Origin: UBA995 sp035477115
Lineage (GTDB): Bacteria; Bacillota; Sulfobacillia; UBA995
Reading direction: 5' to 3'
Assembly (NCBI GenBank): GCA_035477115.1
Contig: DATIKW010000028.1
Span: forward strand, 1 to 64,000
DNA length: 64,000 nucleotides
Of the stretch, positions 1 to 8,222 are shown piece by piece. Numbering within the stretch: position 1 is the first letter of the stretch; the number at the start of each line of letters is the position of its first letter. Below the pieces are notes generated by a model. It was not told the origin of the DNA. It ran no database searches and saw nothing but the letters and a program-made list of their open reading frames with translations. The translations under genes and the position numbers were made by a program.

Positions 1-141
1 GAGATGGTGATGCCCGGAGACAACGTCCGGATGGAGATCGATCTCATTACGCCCATCGCCATCGAGGAAGGCCTGCGTTTTGCCATCCGCGAGGGCGGGA
101 GGACGGTCGGTGCCGGAGCAGTCTCAGCCATCAGAGAGTGA
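1..141 (+). CDS. tuf: Elongation factor Tu, C-terminal fragment
   Basis: The window opens inside this gene; only the last 46 codons are present, ending in TGA at 139-141. The visible residues, with MPGDNV, LITPIAIEEG and LRFAIREGGRTVGAG, are the classic end of domain III of EF-Tu, the GTPase that delivers aminoacyl-tRNA to the ribosome. It sits 31 bases before rpsJ, the usual str-to-S10 operon junction (rpsL-rpsG-fusA-tuf upstream is expected but lies outside the window). The domain III motif makes the assignment near certain. Confidence 0.97.
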   Translation, partial: EMVMPGDNVRMEIDLITPIAIEEGLRFAIREGGRTVGAGAVSAIRE

Positions 142-172
142 TGGCATAGCGCTACGGGGAGGTTCTGGGGTT

Positions 173-481
173 TTGGCTAACGAGAAAATCCGTATAAGGC
201 TGCGGGCATTCGACTACCGGATCCTCGATCAGTCTGCCGAGCGGATTGTGGCAACCGCGCGGAAGACAGGAGCAAGGGTCTCCGGCCCCGTGCCGCTGCC
301 GACCGAGAAGAGCATCTACACCGTGCTCGTCGCCCCAAACGGCGAGAAGGACATCCGCGAGCAGTTCGAGATGAGGACGCACAAGCGCGTGATCGACATC
401 TTGGACCCCACATCCAAGACGGTAGACGCGCTGATGAAGCTCGACCTGCCAGCCGGCGTCGACATTGAACTGAAGCTCTGA
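173..481 (+). CDS. rpsJ: 30S ribosomal protein S10
   Basis: Small-subunit protein of the 30S head, also the NusE transcription antitermination factor. The 102-residue product beginning MANEKIRIRLRAFDY matches the family in length and in the core FDYRILDQSAERIV and the THKRVIDIL motif. The frame is open further upstream, but the TTG at 173 is chosen because GGGGAGG (156-162) lies ten bases before it and the resulting N-terminus aligns with known S10 proteins. First gene of the S10 ribosomal operon, directly after tuf. Confidence 0.97.
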   Translation: MANEKIRIRLRAFDYRILDQSAERIVATARKTGARVSGPVPLPTEKSIYTVLVAPNGEKDIREQFEMRTHKRVIDILDPTSKTVDALMKLDLPAGVDIELKL

Positions 482-507
482 CCCGGCCTGGAGGAGGAGT
501 GGGCATC

Positions 508-1140
508 GTGACCGCAGGGATTGTAGGTAGGAAGCTGGGGATGACCCAGGTCTACGACGACAAGGGGCGAGTGGTGCCCGTAACGGTCATTCAGGCGGGA
601 CCGTGCGTCGTCGTCCAAAAGAAGACCCTGGAGAGTGACGGCTATAATGCTGTTCAACTTGGTTTCGGGTCCGTCCGCCCGCAACGGGTGAACCAGCCCC
701 TGCGCGGCCACTTCCAGCGGGCAGGCGTTGAGCCGGTACGGATCCTCATGGAGTTCCGGACAGATGGACCACCACCCTACGAGCCCGGCCAGCGAATACT
801 CGCGGACTCATTCAAGCCTGGTGAACGGGTGGACGTGACCGGTGTCTCCAAGGGCAAGGGATTTGCCGGAAGCGTGCGCCGCCATGGCTTCAGGCGAGGG
901 CCGATGGCGCATGGTTCCAAGTACCATCGCGGACCGGGGTCGCTGCAATCCCGCGCGGCCGCTCGAGTGTTCAAGGGCCGCAAGTTGCCAGGACATCTGG
1001 GGGCGCGCCGCACTACCATTCAGGGACTGCTGGTAGTGAGGGCCGATGCCGGTCGCAACTTGCTCCTGGTGAGGGGAGCCGTCCCGGGACCTCGAGGTCA
1101 GTGGCTGACTATTCGCCGCGCGGTCAAGGGGCAGAGTTGA
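508..1140 (+). CDS. rplC: 50S ribosomal protein L3
   Basis: Early-assembly large-subunit protein near the peptidyl transferase centre. The 210-residue product contains the signature GIVGRKLGMTQVYDD at its start and the GKGFAGSVRRHGF and GARRTTIQGL segments in the extended loop. A GTG at 499 is in frame but overlaps the ribosome-binding site GGAGGAG (492-498), so the GTG at 508 is preferred. Followed after 17 bases by rplD in conserved S10-operon order. Confidence 0.96.
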   Translation: MTAGIVGRKLGMTQVYDDKGRVVPVTVIQAGPCVVVQKKTLESDGYNAVQLGFGSVRPQRVNQPLRGHFQRAGVEPVRILMEFRTDGPPPYEPGQRILADSFKPGERVDVTGVSKGKGFAGSVRRHGFRRGPMAHGSKYHRGPGSLQSRAAARVFKGRKLPGHLGARRTTIQGLLVVRADAGRNLLLVRGAVPGPRGQWLTIRRAVKGQS

Positions 1141-1157
1141 CGAGGAGGAAGGTTGAA

Positions 1158-1781
1158 ATGCCCAAGGCTGCGCTATACAGCCCACAAGGCGAGACCCTGG
1201 GTGAGACGGAGTTGTCCGCCGCCGTCTTCGGCACCGACGTGAACGGGAGTCTGCTCCATGAGACTATGGTGATGCTGCAGGCCAACCGGCGCGCGGGGAC
1301 GGCTTCGACCAAGACCCGGGCGGAAGTAAGGGGCGGAGGGCGGAAGCCGTGGCGGCAGAAGGGCCTGGGTCGCGCCAGGGCCGGGACCATACGCTCGCCC
1401 TTGTGGAGGGGTGGCGGGATAACTTTCGGACCCGCTCCGAGGGACTATTCCTATACGATGCCCCGGAAGGCAAGGAGGGCGGCCCTCCGGTCGGCCCTCT
1501 CGGCGAGGGCTGCTGAAGGGCGGGTAGTCGTGCTGGACCACTTGACGATGGACCGACCGAAGACAGCCAGCCTGGTGAAGCTACTCGACCGGGTCGCCAG
1601 GGGTTCCGCTTTGATCGTGACGGCCAAGGCCGATTCCATGGTCGCACTGTCCGCACGGAATGTGGCGGGGATCAAGTCTCTGCCGGCAGCCAGCATCAAT
1701 GTCCTGGACGTCCTGGCCCACGAATGGCTTGTCCTGACCCGGGATGCCGCCAGGCGACTGGAGGAGGCTTTGGCGCCGTGA
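1158..1781 (+). CDS. rplD: 50S ribosomal protein L4
   Basis: Lines the exit tunnel with L22. The 207-residue protein beginning MPKAALYSPQGE has the internal loop motif TKTRAEVRGGGRKPWRQKG typical of L4. Start chosen at ATG 1158 because GAGGAGG lies at 1142-1148; an upstream in-frame ATG at 1101 lies inside rplC. Its stop overlaps the rplW start as GTGA, implying translational coupling. In some bacteria L4 autoregulates the S10 operon; nothing in this sequence shows that here. Confidence 0.96.
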   Translation: MPKAALYSPQGETLGETELSAAVFGTDVNGSLLHETMVMLQANRRAGTASTKTRAEVRGGGRKPWRQKGLGRARAGTIRSPLWRGGGITFGPAPRDYSYTMPRKARRAALRSALSARAAEGRVVVLDHLTMDRPKTASLVKLLDRVARGSALIVTAKADSMVALSARNVAGIKSLPAASINVLDVLAHEWLVLTRDAARRLEEALAP

Positions 1782-2068
1782 AGGACCCCAGGGCGGTAAT
1801 TCTAGAGCCGGTCATGTCCGAGAAGAGCACCGCGGCCATGGCCGAAGGCAAGTACACTTTCCTGGTCGCTCCGCGCGCCACCAAGGTGGAGATCCGCCAG
1901 GCAGTGGAGGCCATCTTCAAGGTCAGGGTGGTGCAAGTCAACACCCAGAACCGTCAAGGCAAGATGCGCAGGATGGGTGCCCATCAGGGACGCCGTCCGG
2001 CCACAAAGAAGGCGGTCGTGGCGTTGGCCGAGGGGCAGAGCATCAAGTTCTTTGAGGACCTGAGGTAA
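1778..2068 (+). CDS. rplW: 50S ribosomal protein L23
   Basis: Tunnel-exit protein that docks trigger factor and SRP. The 96-residue product begins MKDPRAVILEPVMSEKS, the expected L23 N-terminus, and has the basic GKMRRMGAHQGRRP loop that contacts 23S rRNA. The GTG at 1778 overlaps the rplD stop (GTGA), with GGAGGAGG at 1760-1767 inside rplD as ribosome-binding site. An in-frame ATG further upstream (1724) would only add residues encoded inside rplD. Confidence 0.95.
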   Translation: MKDPRAVILEPVMSEKSTAAMAEGKYTFLVAPRATKVEIRQAVEAIFKVRVVQVNTQNRQGKMRRMGAHQGRRPATKKAVVALAEGQSIKFFEDLR

Positions 2069-2098
2069 GCCGCGTTCGCGGGCAAGGGAGCGGTGACG

Positions 2099-2926
2099 GT
2101 GAGTATCAAGACGTACAAGCCAACTTCGCCCGGCCGAAGAGGGATGACCGGGCCTAGTTTCGAGGAGACCACGCGCAAGAAGCCCGAGAAGTCTCTGGTC
2201 CGAGCTATGACCAGCAAGGCCGGCCGCTCCAACCAGGGTCGCATTGCCGTTCGCCATCGTGGTGGCGGCCACAAGCGTGCTTATCGGGTCATCGACTTCT
2301 TGCGCGACAAAGACGGCGTCCCCGGGCGCGTGGCCACGATCGAATATGACCCCAATCGTTCGGCGCGCATCGCCCTGATTCACTACGCCGACGGCGAGAA
2401 GCGATACATCCTCGCTCCGGTAGGCCTGAGCGTCGGCGACACTGTCATGTCCGGCCCCACAGCCGACATCCGACCCGGCAATGCCCTGCCGCTGGTCAAC
2501 ATGCCCCTCGGCACCGGAGTCCATAATGTCGAACTAAAGCCGGCCAAGGGGGCGCAGATGGTCCGCTCGGCAGGCGCCTCGGCGCAATTGATGGCCAAAG
2601 AGGCCGGCCAGGCGCTTCTACGGCTGCCGTCCGGAGAACTCCGGCTGGTTGATGAACGCTGTAGAGCGACCGTAGGCCAGGTTGGCAATGTCGAACACGA
2701 GAACATCAAGCTCGGCAAGGCGGGTCGGAGCCGCTGGTTGGGCCGCCGCCCCACGACCCGAGGAGTAGTGATGAATCCGGTCGACCACCCCCATGGCGGC
2801 GGCGAGGGGAAGTCGCCCATCGGCCGCAAGCACCCGGTGACACCCTGGGGCAAGCCAACGCTCGGCTTCAAGACACGCAAGAAACGCAAGCATTCCGACA
2901 GGTACATAGTGAAACGACGCAAGTAG
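2099..2926 (+). CDS. rplB: 50S ribosomal protein L2
   Basis: Core large-subunit protein needed for subunit association and peptidyl transfer. The 275-residue product starts MSIKTYKPTSPGRRGMTG and carries the hallmark VMNPVDHPHGGGEGK motif with the conserved histidine, plus GRKHPVTPWGKPT. GTG at 2099 is preferred to GTG 2093 because AAGGGAG (2084-2090) is then eight bases upstream. Lies between rplW and rpsS in standard order. Confidence 0.97.
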   Translation: MSIKTYKPTSPGRRGMTGPSFEETTRKKPEKSLVRAMTSKAGRSNQGRIAVRHRGGGHKRAYRVIDFLRDKDGVPGRVATIEYDPNRSARIALIHYADGEKRYILAPVGLSVGDTVMSGPTADIRPGNALPLVNMPLGTGVHNVELKPAKGAQMVRSAGASAQLMAKEAGQALLRLPSGELRLVDERCRATVGQVGNVEHENIKLGKAGRSRWLGRRPTTRGVVMNPVDHPHGGGEGKSPIGRKHPVTPWGKPTLGFKTRKKRKHSDRYIVKRRK

Positions 2927-2950
2927 AGCCGGGAAGGAGGTCGAGAACAG

Positions 2951-3235
2951 GTGGGGCGATCAGTCCGGAAGGGTCCCTACATCGATGAGAAGCTCGTGGC
3001 CAAGATTCGGCTGTTCAACGCGAGGAACGAGAAGCGGGTGGTGAAAACTTGGGCCCGCGCCTGCACCATCATACCCGAATTCCTCGGCCACACCATAGCC
3101 GTCCACGACGGGCGCAAGCATGTTCCGGTCTATGTAACGGAGGACATGATTGGGCACAAGTTGGGTGAGTTTGCGGCGACACGCACGTTTCGTGGCCACG
3201 GACATCACACCGAGCGGTCGACGGCGCTCAAGTAG
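2951..3235 (+). CDS. rpsS: 30S ribosomal protein S19
   Basis: Head protein of the 30S subunit that forms a complex with S13 and binds near the A-site. The 94-residue product has MGRSVRKGPYID at the start, TIIPEFLGHTIAVHDGRKHVPVYV in two adjacent segments, and a C-terminal GEFAATRTFRGHG motif. GTG start at 2951 preceded by GGAAGGAGG at 2932-2940. Length equals the family norm. Confidence 0.97.
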   Translation: MGRSVRKGPYIDEKLVAKIRLFNARNEKRVVKTWARACTIIPEFLGHTIAVHDGRKHVPVYVTEDMIGHKLGEFAATRTFRGHGHHTERSTALK

Positions 3236-3256
3236 CTCGGAAGAGGGGGATTGACC

Positions 3257-3595
3257 GTGGAAGGGAGAGCTGTGGCCCGCTACCTGCGGATCGCGCCCAG
3301 AAAGGCGCGTATCGTCATCAATCTGATCCGCGGCAAGCCGGTTGACCGCGCTCTGGCCATACTCAAGTTCACGCCCAAGCGGGCTGCCGCGCTTATCGAG
3401 AAGGTGCTGGTGTCGGCGGTGGCCAACGCGGAGCACAATCGGGGACTGGACCGTACCCGCCTCTTCGTGGCCGAAGGGTGCGTGGATCAGGGGCCGACCC
3501 ACAAGCGATGGCACCCTCGCCAGCGAGGGCAGGCATTCTCCATCAAGAAGCGTACCAGCCACATAACCGTGGTGGTCCGCGAACGAAAGGAGTAA
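3257..3595 (+). CDS. rplV: 50S ribosomal protein L22
   Basis: Exit-tunnel protein that binds all 23S rRNA domains; its beta-hairpin is the site of macrolide resistance changes in other bacteria. The 112-residue product begins MEGRAVARYLRIAPRKAR and ends with the hairpin and the RTSHITVVV strand. An in-frame TTG at 3251 exists, but GTG at 3257 is better spaced from AGAGGGGG (3242-3249) and aligns with family starts. Followed by rpsC. Confidence 0.95.
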   Translation: MEGRAVARYLRIAPRKARIVINLIRGKPVDRALAILKFTPKRAAALIEKVLVSAVANAEHNRGLDRTRLFVAEGCVDQGPTHKRWHPRQRGQAFSIKKRTSHITVVVRERKE

Positions 3596-3606
3596 GATAG
3601 ACTACT

Positions 3607-4302
3607 TTGGGCCAGAAGGTGCACCCCAAGGGCTTACGCTTGGGCATTGTCAAGGACTGGGATGCCAGGTGGTACGCGACGGGACCGAAGTACGCTGAAC
3701 TCCTTCATGAGGATGTCAGGGTACGCCAGTTACTTCACCGCCGCCTGTCCCATGCCGGGATTTCCCGGGTGGAGATGGAACGGGTCGCGAACAGGTTGAA
3801 GATCACCATCCACACGGCCAAGCCGGGCATCGTGATCGGCAGGGGCGGCACGGGCGCCGAGGCGCTCAAACAAGACTTCGAGCGCTTGACGGGGAAGCAG
3901 GTGTCGGTTAACATCGTGGAGGTTCGTAATCCCGAAATCGATGCCAAGCTGGTGGCCGAAAGCATTGCTGGAGCGCTTGAGAAGAGGATCTCCTTCCGGC
4001 GGGCGGTGAAGCAAGCCATTACCCGCGCCATGCGGGCGGGAGCCCGGGGAGTCCGGGTAGTCGTGTCCGGGCGGTTGGGTGGCGCTGAGATTGCCCGTCG
4101 GGAACGCAGCTGGGAGGGGACCGTCCCCCTGCACACGCTCCGGGCCGACATCGATTACGGGCTGGCCGAAGCGCGCACGACTTACGGTCAGATCGGCGTG
4201 AAGGTATGGGTGTTCCGAGGCGAAGTTACGCCTGGACAGGAACGCCCGGGCGATCGGCCGGGCGAGTCCTCGCGGGCGGGTCGCCGTCCGGCCAGGGCGT
4301 AG
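3607..4302 (+). CDS. rpsC: 30S ribosomal protein S3
   Basis: Head protein at the mRNA entry tunnel. 231 residues: a KH domain with the GIVIGRGGTGAE loop near residues 75-88 and the C-terminal S3 domain with ARGVRVVVSGRLGGAEIAR near 143-161. The start is TTG at 3607 (MGQKVHPKGLRLG), with AAAGGAG at 3586-3592 at the end of rplV. The tail is slightly longer than in Bacillus and rich in Arg, Gly and Pro. Confidence 0.97.
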   Translation: MGQKVHPKGLRLGIVKDWDARWYATGPKYAELLHEDVRVRQLLHRRLSHAGISRVEMERVANRLKITIHTAKPGIVIGRGGTGAEALKQDFERLTGKQVSVNIVEVRNPEIDAKLVAESIAGALEKRISFRRAVKQAITRAMRAGARGVRVVVSGRLGGAEIARRERSWEGTVPLHTLRADIDYGLAEARTTYGQIGVKVWVFRGEVTPGQERPGDRPGESSRAGRRPARA

Positions 4303-4317
4303 AGGGGGCCAAGTATC

Positions 4318-4746
4318 ATGTTGATGCCCAAGCGGGTCAAGTACCGGAAAGTACACCGAGGGCGCCGGACGGGAATGTCCTACCGAGGGGCGGACTTGCT
4401 TTACGGCGACTATGGCTTGCAGGCCATGGAACCCGCATGGGTGACCGACCGACAGATCGAAGCGGCTCGGATTGCCCTGACCCGTCACATCAAGCGAGGC
4501 GGCAAGGTGTGGATCCGGATCTTCCCCGACAAGTCGGTGACCAAGAAGCCTGCTGAGACGCGGATGGGCAGCGGGAAGGGCTCCCCCGAGTACTGGGTAT
4601 CGGTTGTCCGACCGGGCCGTATCCTCTTCGAATTGGCCGGGGTCGATGACCAGACGGCGGTAGAGGCGATGCGTCTGGCCGGCCACAAGCTGCCCATACG
4701 GACGAAGTTCATAAAGCGCGAAGAGCACGGCGGTGAGACCACGTGA
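4318..4746 (+). CDS. rplP: 50S ribosomal protein L16
   Basis: Organises the A-site tRNA elbow region of the 50S subunit. The 142-residue product starts MLMPKRVKYRKVHRGR and contains LQAMEPAWVTDRQIEAAR and the conserved ETRMGSGKGSPEYWV loop. ATG at 4318 follows GAGGGGG (4303-4309). Its TGA overlaps the GTG of rpmC (GTGA), so the two are translationally coupled. Confidence 0.97.
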   Translation: MLMPKRVKYRKVHRGRRTGMSYRGADLLYGDYGLQAMEPAWVTDRQIEAARIALTRHIKRGGKVWIRIFPDKSVTKKPAETRMGSGKGSPEYWVSVVRPGRILFELAGVDDQTAVEAMRLAGHKLPIRTKFIKREEHGGETT

Positions 4747-4949
4747 AACCCGCGGAACTCCGAGAACTTGGGTTGGATGAGTTGGAAGCCAAGCTCCGAG
4801 CATTGAGGGAGGAGCTGTTCAACCTGCGCTTTCAGCTGGCAGCCCGGCAGTTGGACAACCCCATGCGCGTCCGGCGCGTGCGCAAGGATATTGCGAGAGT
4901 CATGACCATACAGCGCGAGCGGCAACTGAGCTTGCGCGACTCGAAGTAG
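4743..4949 (+). CDS. rpmC: 50S ribosomal protein L29
   Basis: Small helical-hairpin protein next to L23 at the tunnel exit. The 68-residue product has the family pattern MKPAELRELGLDELE, LREELFNLRFQLA and the QLDNPMRVRRVRKDIARV helix. GTG start at 4743 overlaps the rplP stop. Eighteen bases separate it from rpsQ. Confidence 0.96.
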   Translation: MKPAELRELGLDELEAKLRALREELFNLRFQLAARQLDNPMRVRRVRKDIARVMTIQRERQLSLRDSK

Positions 4950-4967
4950 TAGCAGGAGGCAGGATCC

Positions 4968-5228
4968 ATGGATGACATCCGGGGGGTCCGGAAGGAGCGC
5001 GTCGGGACCGTGGTGTCCGACCGCATGGACAAGACGGTGGTCGTCGCCATCGAAATGGTTAAAAAGCATCCCCTCTACGGCCGGCGCGTGCGCCGTACTC
5101 GCCGGTTCAAGGCCCATGATGAGCGGAACGAGTGTAAAGTCGGAGACCGCGTGCTCATCGTGGAGACCCGGCCGCTATCCAGGGATAAGTGCTGGCGGGT
5201 GGCCGAAATCGTAGAGCGCGCCCGGTAA
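4968..5228 (+). CDS. rpsQ: 30S ribosomal protein S17
   Basis: Primary 16S rRNA-binding OB-fold protein of the 30S body. The 86-residue product contains GTVVSDRMDKTVVVAIE and HPLYGRRVRRTRRFKAHDE, both S17 hallmarks, and ends in the C-terminal strand RPLSRDKCWRVAEIVE. ATG at 4968 is preceded by AGGAGG at 4953-4958. Position between rpmC and rplN is canonical. Confidence 0.97.
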   Translation: MDDIRGVRKERVGTVVSDRMDKTVVVAIEMVKKHPLYGRRVRRTRRFKAHDERNECKVGDRVLIVETRPLSRDKCWRVAEIVERAR

Positions 5229-5254
5229 GTCGTGCCGTCGGGAAGGAGTGCCCC

Positions 5255-5623
5255 ATGATCCAGGCGCAGACCAGACTGAACATAGCCGACAACACCGGAG
5301 CCAAGGAGATCATGTGCATAAGGGTCCTCGGAGGCTCCAGGCGCCGGTACGCTAATATTGGCGATATTATTGTGGCCTCGGTGAAGGAGTCGGCACCGGG
5401 CGGGGTCGTCAAGAAAGGCGACGTGATCAAGGCAGTGGTGGTGAGGTCGAGGCGCGGGATTCGCCGAGAGGATGGATCGCATATCCGCTTCGACGACAAC
5501 GCAGCGGTCATCATCAAGGACGATCGAGAACCGAGGGGGACCCGAATCTTCGGACCCGTGGCCAGGGAACTGAGAGAGCATGCTTTCATGAAGATCATCT
5601 CCCTGGCACCGGAAGTCCTTTAG
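5255..5623 (+). CDS. rplN: 50S ribosomal protein L14
   Basis: Interface protein contacting 16S helix 14 and the binding site of the silencing factor RsfS. The 122-residue product starts MIQAQTRLNIADNTGAKE and has the IRREDGSHIRFDDNAAVII motif and the ending FMKIISLAPEVL. ATG at 5255 lies behind GGAAGGAG (5241-5248); an upstream in-frame ATG at 5189 lies inside rpsQ and is rejected. Length equals the family norm exactly. Confidence 0.97.
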   Translation: MIQAQTRLNIADNTGAKEIMCIRVLGGSRRRYANIGDIIVASVKESAPGGVVKKGDVIKAVVVRSRRGIRREDGSHIRFDDNAAVIIKDDREPRGTRIFGPVARELREHAFMKIISLAPEVL

Positions 5624-5655
5624 ACCGGTGTCTCCGGGCAAGGAGGGTTAGCGCC

Positions 5656-6003
5656 ATGGGCGGGCGAGCCGCAGACCCTAGCGGGCCAATGCATGTCCGC
5701 AAAGGGGATGTTGTGGTCATCATCTCCGGCAAGGATCGGGGCAAGCGAGGCAAGGTGATCCGATCCGAGGCGGACAAGGGCAGGATTGTGGTTGAAGGCG
5801 TCAACGTGGTCAAGAAGCACACGCGGCCGCAGGGGAAAGCCATGCAAGGCGGCATAGTCGATCAGGAGGCGCCCATCCCGAGCGCTAAGGCGATGCTGGT
5901 GTGCGGCCGGTGTAACCGGCCATCTCGCTTGAAGAAGACCCAGCTCAATGATGGTCGACACGTTAGAGCCTGCAAGAAGTGCGGCGAAGTCGTAGATCGG
6001 TAG
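5656..6003 (+). CDS. rplX: 50S ribosomal protein L24
   Basis: Early assembly-initiator protein. 115 residues: a KOW motif (KGDVVVIISGKDRGKRGKV, residues 16-34), VVEGVNVVKKHTRP, and a C-terminal Zn-ribbon with two CxxC pairs (CGRC and CKKC) around residues 82-109, the form typical of many Bacillota. The N-terminus is about 11 residues longer than the shortest homologues; a downstream in-frame ATG at MHVRKGD is possible, but AGGAGGG at 5641-5647 fits the ATG at 5656. Confidence 0.95.
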   Translation: MGGRAADPSGPMHVRKGDVVVIISGKDRGKRGKVIRSEADKGRIVVEGVNVVKKHTRPQGKAMQGGIVDQEAPIPSAKAMLVCGRCNRPSRLKKTQLNDGRHVRACKKCGEVVDR

Positions 6004-6014
6004 GTGGTGCAAAC

Positions 6015-6563
6015 GTGCCCGCGAGGCTCAAGGAGATATACCGGGACAAAGCTGTGCCCGCTCTAAGAGAGCAGTTCCGGTATGGCAACCCCATGGAAGT
6101 CCCCCACCTGGAGAAAATAGTGGTGAACATGGGAGTGGGTGAGGCGACCCAAAACCCCAAGGCGTTGGAGGGTGCAACCAGCGACCTGGCCGCCATCACC
6201 GGACAGCGACCGGTGGTCCTCAAGGCCAAGGCGTCGGTGGCCGCCTTCAAGCTGCGAAAAGGCATGTCCATCGGCTGCAAGGTGACGCTGCGAGGAGACC
6301 GCATGTATGATTTCCTCGACCGTCTGGTCAACATCGCTTTGCCGCGGGTTCGCGACTTCCGGGGCATATCGCCGCGCGGTTTCGACGGGCGGGGCAACTA
6401 CACCTTGGGTATCCGCGAGCAACTCATCTTCCCCGAGATCGAGTACGATAAGGTGGACAAGGTCCGGGGAATGGATGTTACGGTCGTCACCACCGCCAGG
6501 ACCGATGAGGAAGCCCTGGGGCTCCTGAAGGCACTGGGGATGCCATTCCGGGAGACGGCGTGA
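6015..6563 (+). CDS. rplE: 50S ribosomal protein L5
   Basis: Binds 5S rRNA in the central protuberance. The 182-residue product begins MPARLKEIYRDKAVPAL and contains NPMEVPHLEKIVVNMGVGEA, the RPVVLKAKASVAAFKLR loop and FPEIEYDKVDKVRGMDV. The start is GTG at 6015 after AGGTGG (6002-6007); the in-frame ATG at 5979 is inside rplX. Standard spc-operon context. Confidence 0.96.
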   Translation: MPARLKEIYRDKAVPALREQFRYGNPMEVPHLEKIVVNMGVGEATQNPKALEGATSDLAAITGQRPVVLKAKASVAAFKLRKGMSIGCKVTLRGDRMYDFLDRLVNIALPRVRDFRGISPRGFDGRGNYTLGIREQLIFPEIEYDKVDKVRGMDVTVVTTARTDEEALGLLKALGMPFRETA

Positions 6564-6578
6564 GGAGGTTCGGTCAGA

Positions 6579-6764
6579 TTGGCAACCAAGGCGATGATTG
6601 AGAAGTGGAAGCGCGAGCCCAAGCACAGCACGCGGGGGCACAATCGGTGCCGCATCTGCGGTCGACCCCGCGGCTATATGGGGAAGTTCGCCATGTGTCG
6701 CATGTGTTTTCGCCAGCTAGCCCATCAGGGGCAGATCCCGGGCATACGCAAGTCTAGCTGGTAA
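6579..6764 (+). CDS. rpsN: 30S ribosomal protein S14, zinc-binding type Z
   Basis: Head protein of the 30S subunit. 61 residues is the length of the short, zinc-binding (C+) paralogue, and two CxxC pairs are present (CRIC at 24-27 and CRMC at 40-43). TTG start at 6579 behind GAGGAGG (6562-6568). Presence of the C+ form as the operon copy indicates a zinc-replete default; a zinc-independent paralogue could exist elsewhere but is not in this window. Confidence 0.97.
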   Translation: MATKAMIEKWKREPKHSTRGHNRCRICGRPRGYMGKFAMCRMCFRQLAHQGQIPGIRKSSW

Positions 6765-6809
6765 GCTCGCCGGACTCCGGCCGGGCCCGCACGAGGAGGT
6801 GCCTCAAAG

Positions 6810-7208
6810 GTGGCCATGTCCGACCCTGTGGCGGATATGTTGACCCGAATCCGCAATGCTAGTCTGGTTCGGCGGGAGCGGGTGGAGATCCCTGGTTCGC
6901 GATTGAAGCGGGCCATGGCCGAGATCATGAAGCGTGAAGGGTACATCCGGGACTTCGAATGGGTGGCGGGGAGTCCCGAGAACAAGATTCGGATTCACCT
7001 GCGCTACGGACCGCGGAAGGAACTGGTAATCAACGGTCTCAAGCGGGTAAGCAAGCCTGGTCTGCGGGTGTACGCCGGCAAGGGAGAATTGCCTCGTGTG
7101 CTCGGCGGACTGGGTGTGGCGATCGTATCCACTTCCCGGGGCTTGATGACCGACCGGGAAGCCAGGGAACTAGGTCTGGGGGGCGAAGTCCTCTGCCAGA
7201 TCTGGTGA
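6810..7208 (+). CDS. rpsH: 30S ribosomal protein S8
   Basis: Central-domain 16S rRNA binder; in E. coli it is the translational repressor of the spc operon. The 132-residue product starts MAMSDPVADMLTRIRNA and ends with STSRGLMTDREARELGLGGEVLCQIW, both diagnostic. GTG at 6810 lies ten bases after GAGGAGG (6793-6799); ATG at 6816 is an alternative start. Confidence 0.97.
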   Translation: MAMSDPVADMLTRIRNASLVRRERVEIPGSRLKRAMAEIMKREGYIRDFEWVAGSPENKIRIHLRYGPRKELVINGLKRVSKPGLRVYAGKGELPRVLGGLGVAIVSTSRGLMTDREARELGLGGEVLCQIW

Positions 7209-7242
7209 TGACTGTTTCCCGGAGTCAGGAGGTGGTCCAGGC

Positions 7243-7779
7243 ATGTCGAGAGTAGGACGTAAGCCGGTGCCTCTTCCCCCCGGTGTTACCATCAAGCTGG
7301 ACGGGAATAGGGTGCAGGTGACCGGGCCAAGGGGTGAACTGGTGCGGGATATACCTGCGCCGATGAAGGTCGAGATCGGTAAGAGCGAGCTGCAGGTGAT
7401 CCGTCCAACCGACGGCCGCCTTCACCGGTCGCTACACGGGTTGACTCGCAGCCTGATCGCCAACATGGTTGCCGGGGTCACGGAAGGTTATCAGAAGAAC
7501 TTGGAACTCGTCGGCGTGGGTTATCGCGCCAGCTTGGTTGGCCGGAAACTGGTGCTGAATGTAGGTTTCAGTCATCAGGTGGAGATCATGCCACCAGATG
7601 GGGTGGACATTCAGGTACCGACACCCGCAAGCGTCGTCGTCCGGAGCAACTGCAAGGAGACGGTTGGTGAGGTGGCCGCGCGGATTCGAGCCGTACGTCC
7701 GCCGGAACCATATCAAGGTAAAGGGATCCGCTACGCCGGCGAGCACGTCAGGCGGAAAGCCGGCAAGACAGGCAAGTGA
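7243..7779 (+). CDS. rplF: 50S ribosomal protein L6
   Basis: Two-domain protein near the sarcin-ricin loop and factor-binding site. The 178-residue product begins MSRVGRKPVPLPPGV and carries the repeated alpha/beta fold, with RPPEPYQGKGIRYAGE near the C-terminus as signature. ATG at 7243 with AGGAGGTGG at 7228-7236. Normal length and order. Confidence 0.97.
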   Translation: MSRVGRKPVPLPPGVTIKLDGNRVQVTGPRGELVRDIPAPMKVEIGKSELQVIRPTDGRLHRSLHGLTRSLIANMVAGVTEGYQKNLELVGVGYRASLVGRKLVLNVGFSHQVEIMPPDGVDIQVPTPASVVVRSNCKETVGEVAARIRAVRPPEPYQGKGIRYAGEHVRRKAGKTGK

Positions 7780-7804
7780 GCCCGCGGCTGGGGGAAGAGA
7801 GAGC

Positions 7805-8185
7805 ATGTTGAAGCATGAGGGTCGGAATAAGGCTCGGCGCAAGCGCCATCGCCGGCTGCGCGCGCGGATTACGGGTACCGCGCATTGTCCGCGTCTGAAC
7901 GTATTCCGGAGCCTGCAACACATCTACGCGCAAGTGATCGACGACGGCCGGGGGGTCACGCTGGCTGCGGCTTCCTCCCTGGATCCCGAAGTCCGGACTG
8001 CACTGGCCGGCCAGGATGGCGGGGGAGGCAAAGTGCTAACAGCCCGGCGAGTCGGCGAGTTGATTGCCCGCCGCGCGCGGGAGCGTGGCGTGTCCCGGGT
8101 GGTATTCGACCGGGGCGGCTACCGATATCATGGGCGAGTGCAGGCAGTGGCCGACGCAGCCCGGTCAGCCGGTCTCGAGTTCTAG
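7805..8185 (+). CDS. rplR: 50S ribosomal protein L18
   Basis: 5S rRNA-binding protein of the central protuberance. The 126-residue product begins MLKHEGRNKARRKRHRR and contains RLNVFRSLQHIYAQVIDD and VVFDRGGYRYHGRVQAVADAAR. A short glycine-rich insertion (GQDGGGG) near residue 74 accounts for its extra length over the usual ~120. ATG at 7805; the frame is open upstream only within rplF. Confidence 0.95.
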   Translation: MLKHEGRNKARRKRHRRLRARITGTAHCPRLNVFRSLQHIYAQVIDDGRGVTLAAASSLDPEVRTALAGQDGGGGKVLTARRVGELIARRARERGVSRVVFDRGGYRYHGRVQAVADAARSAGLEF

Positions 8186-8222
8186 GCGGCCCCCGCCTGA
8201 CGTCCAAGGAGGTAACAAACCC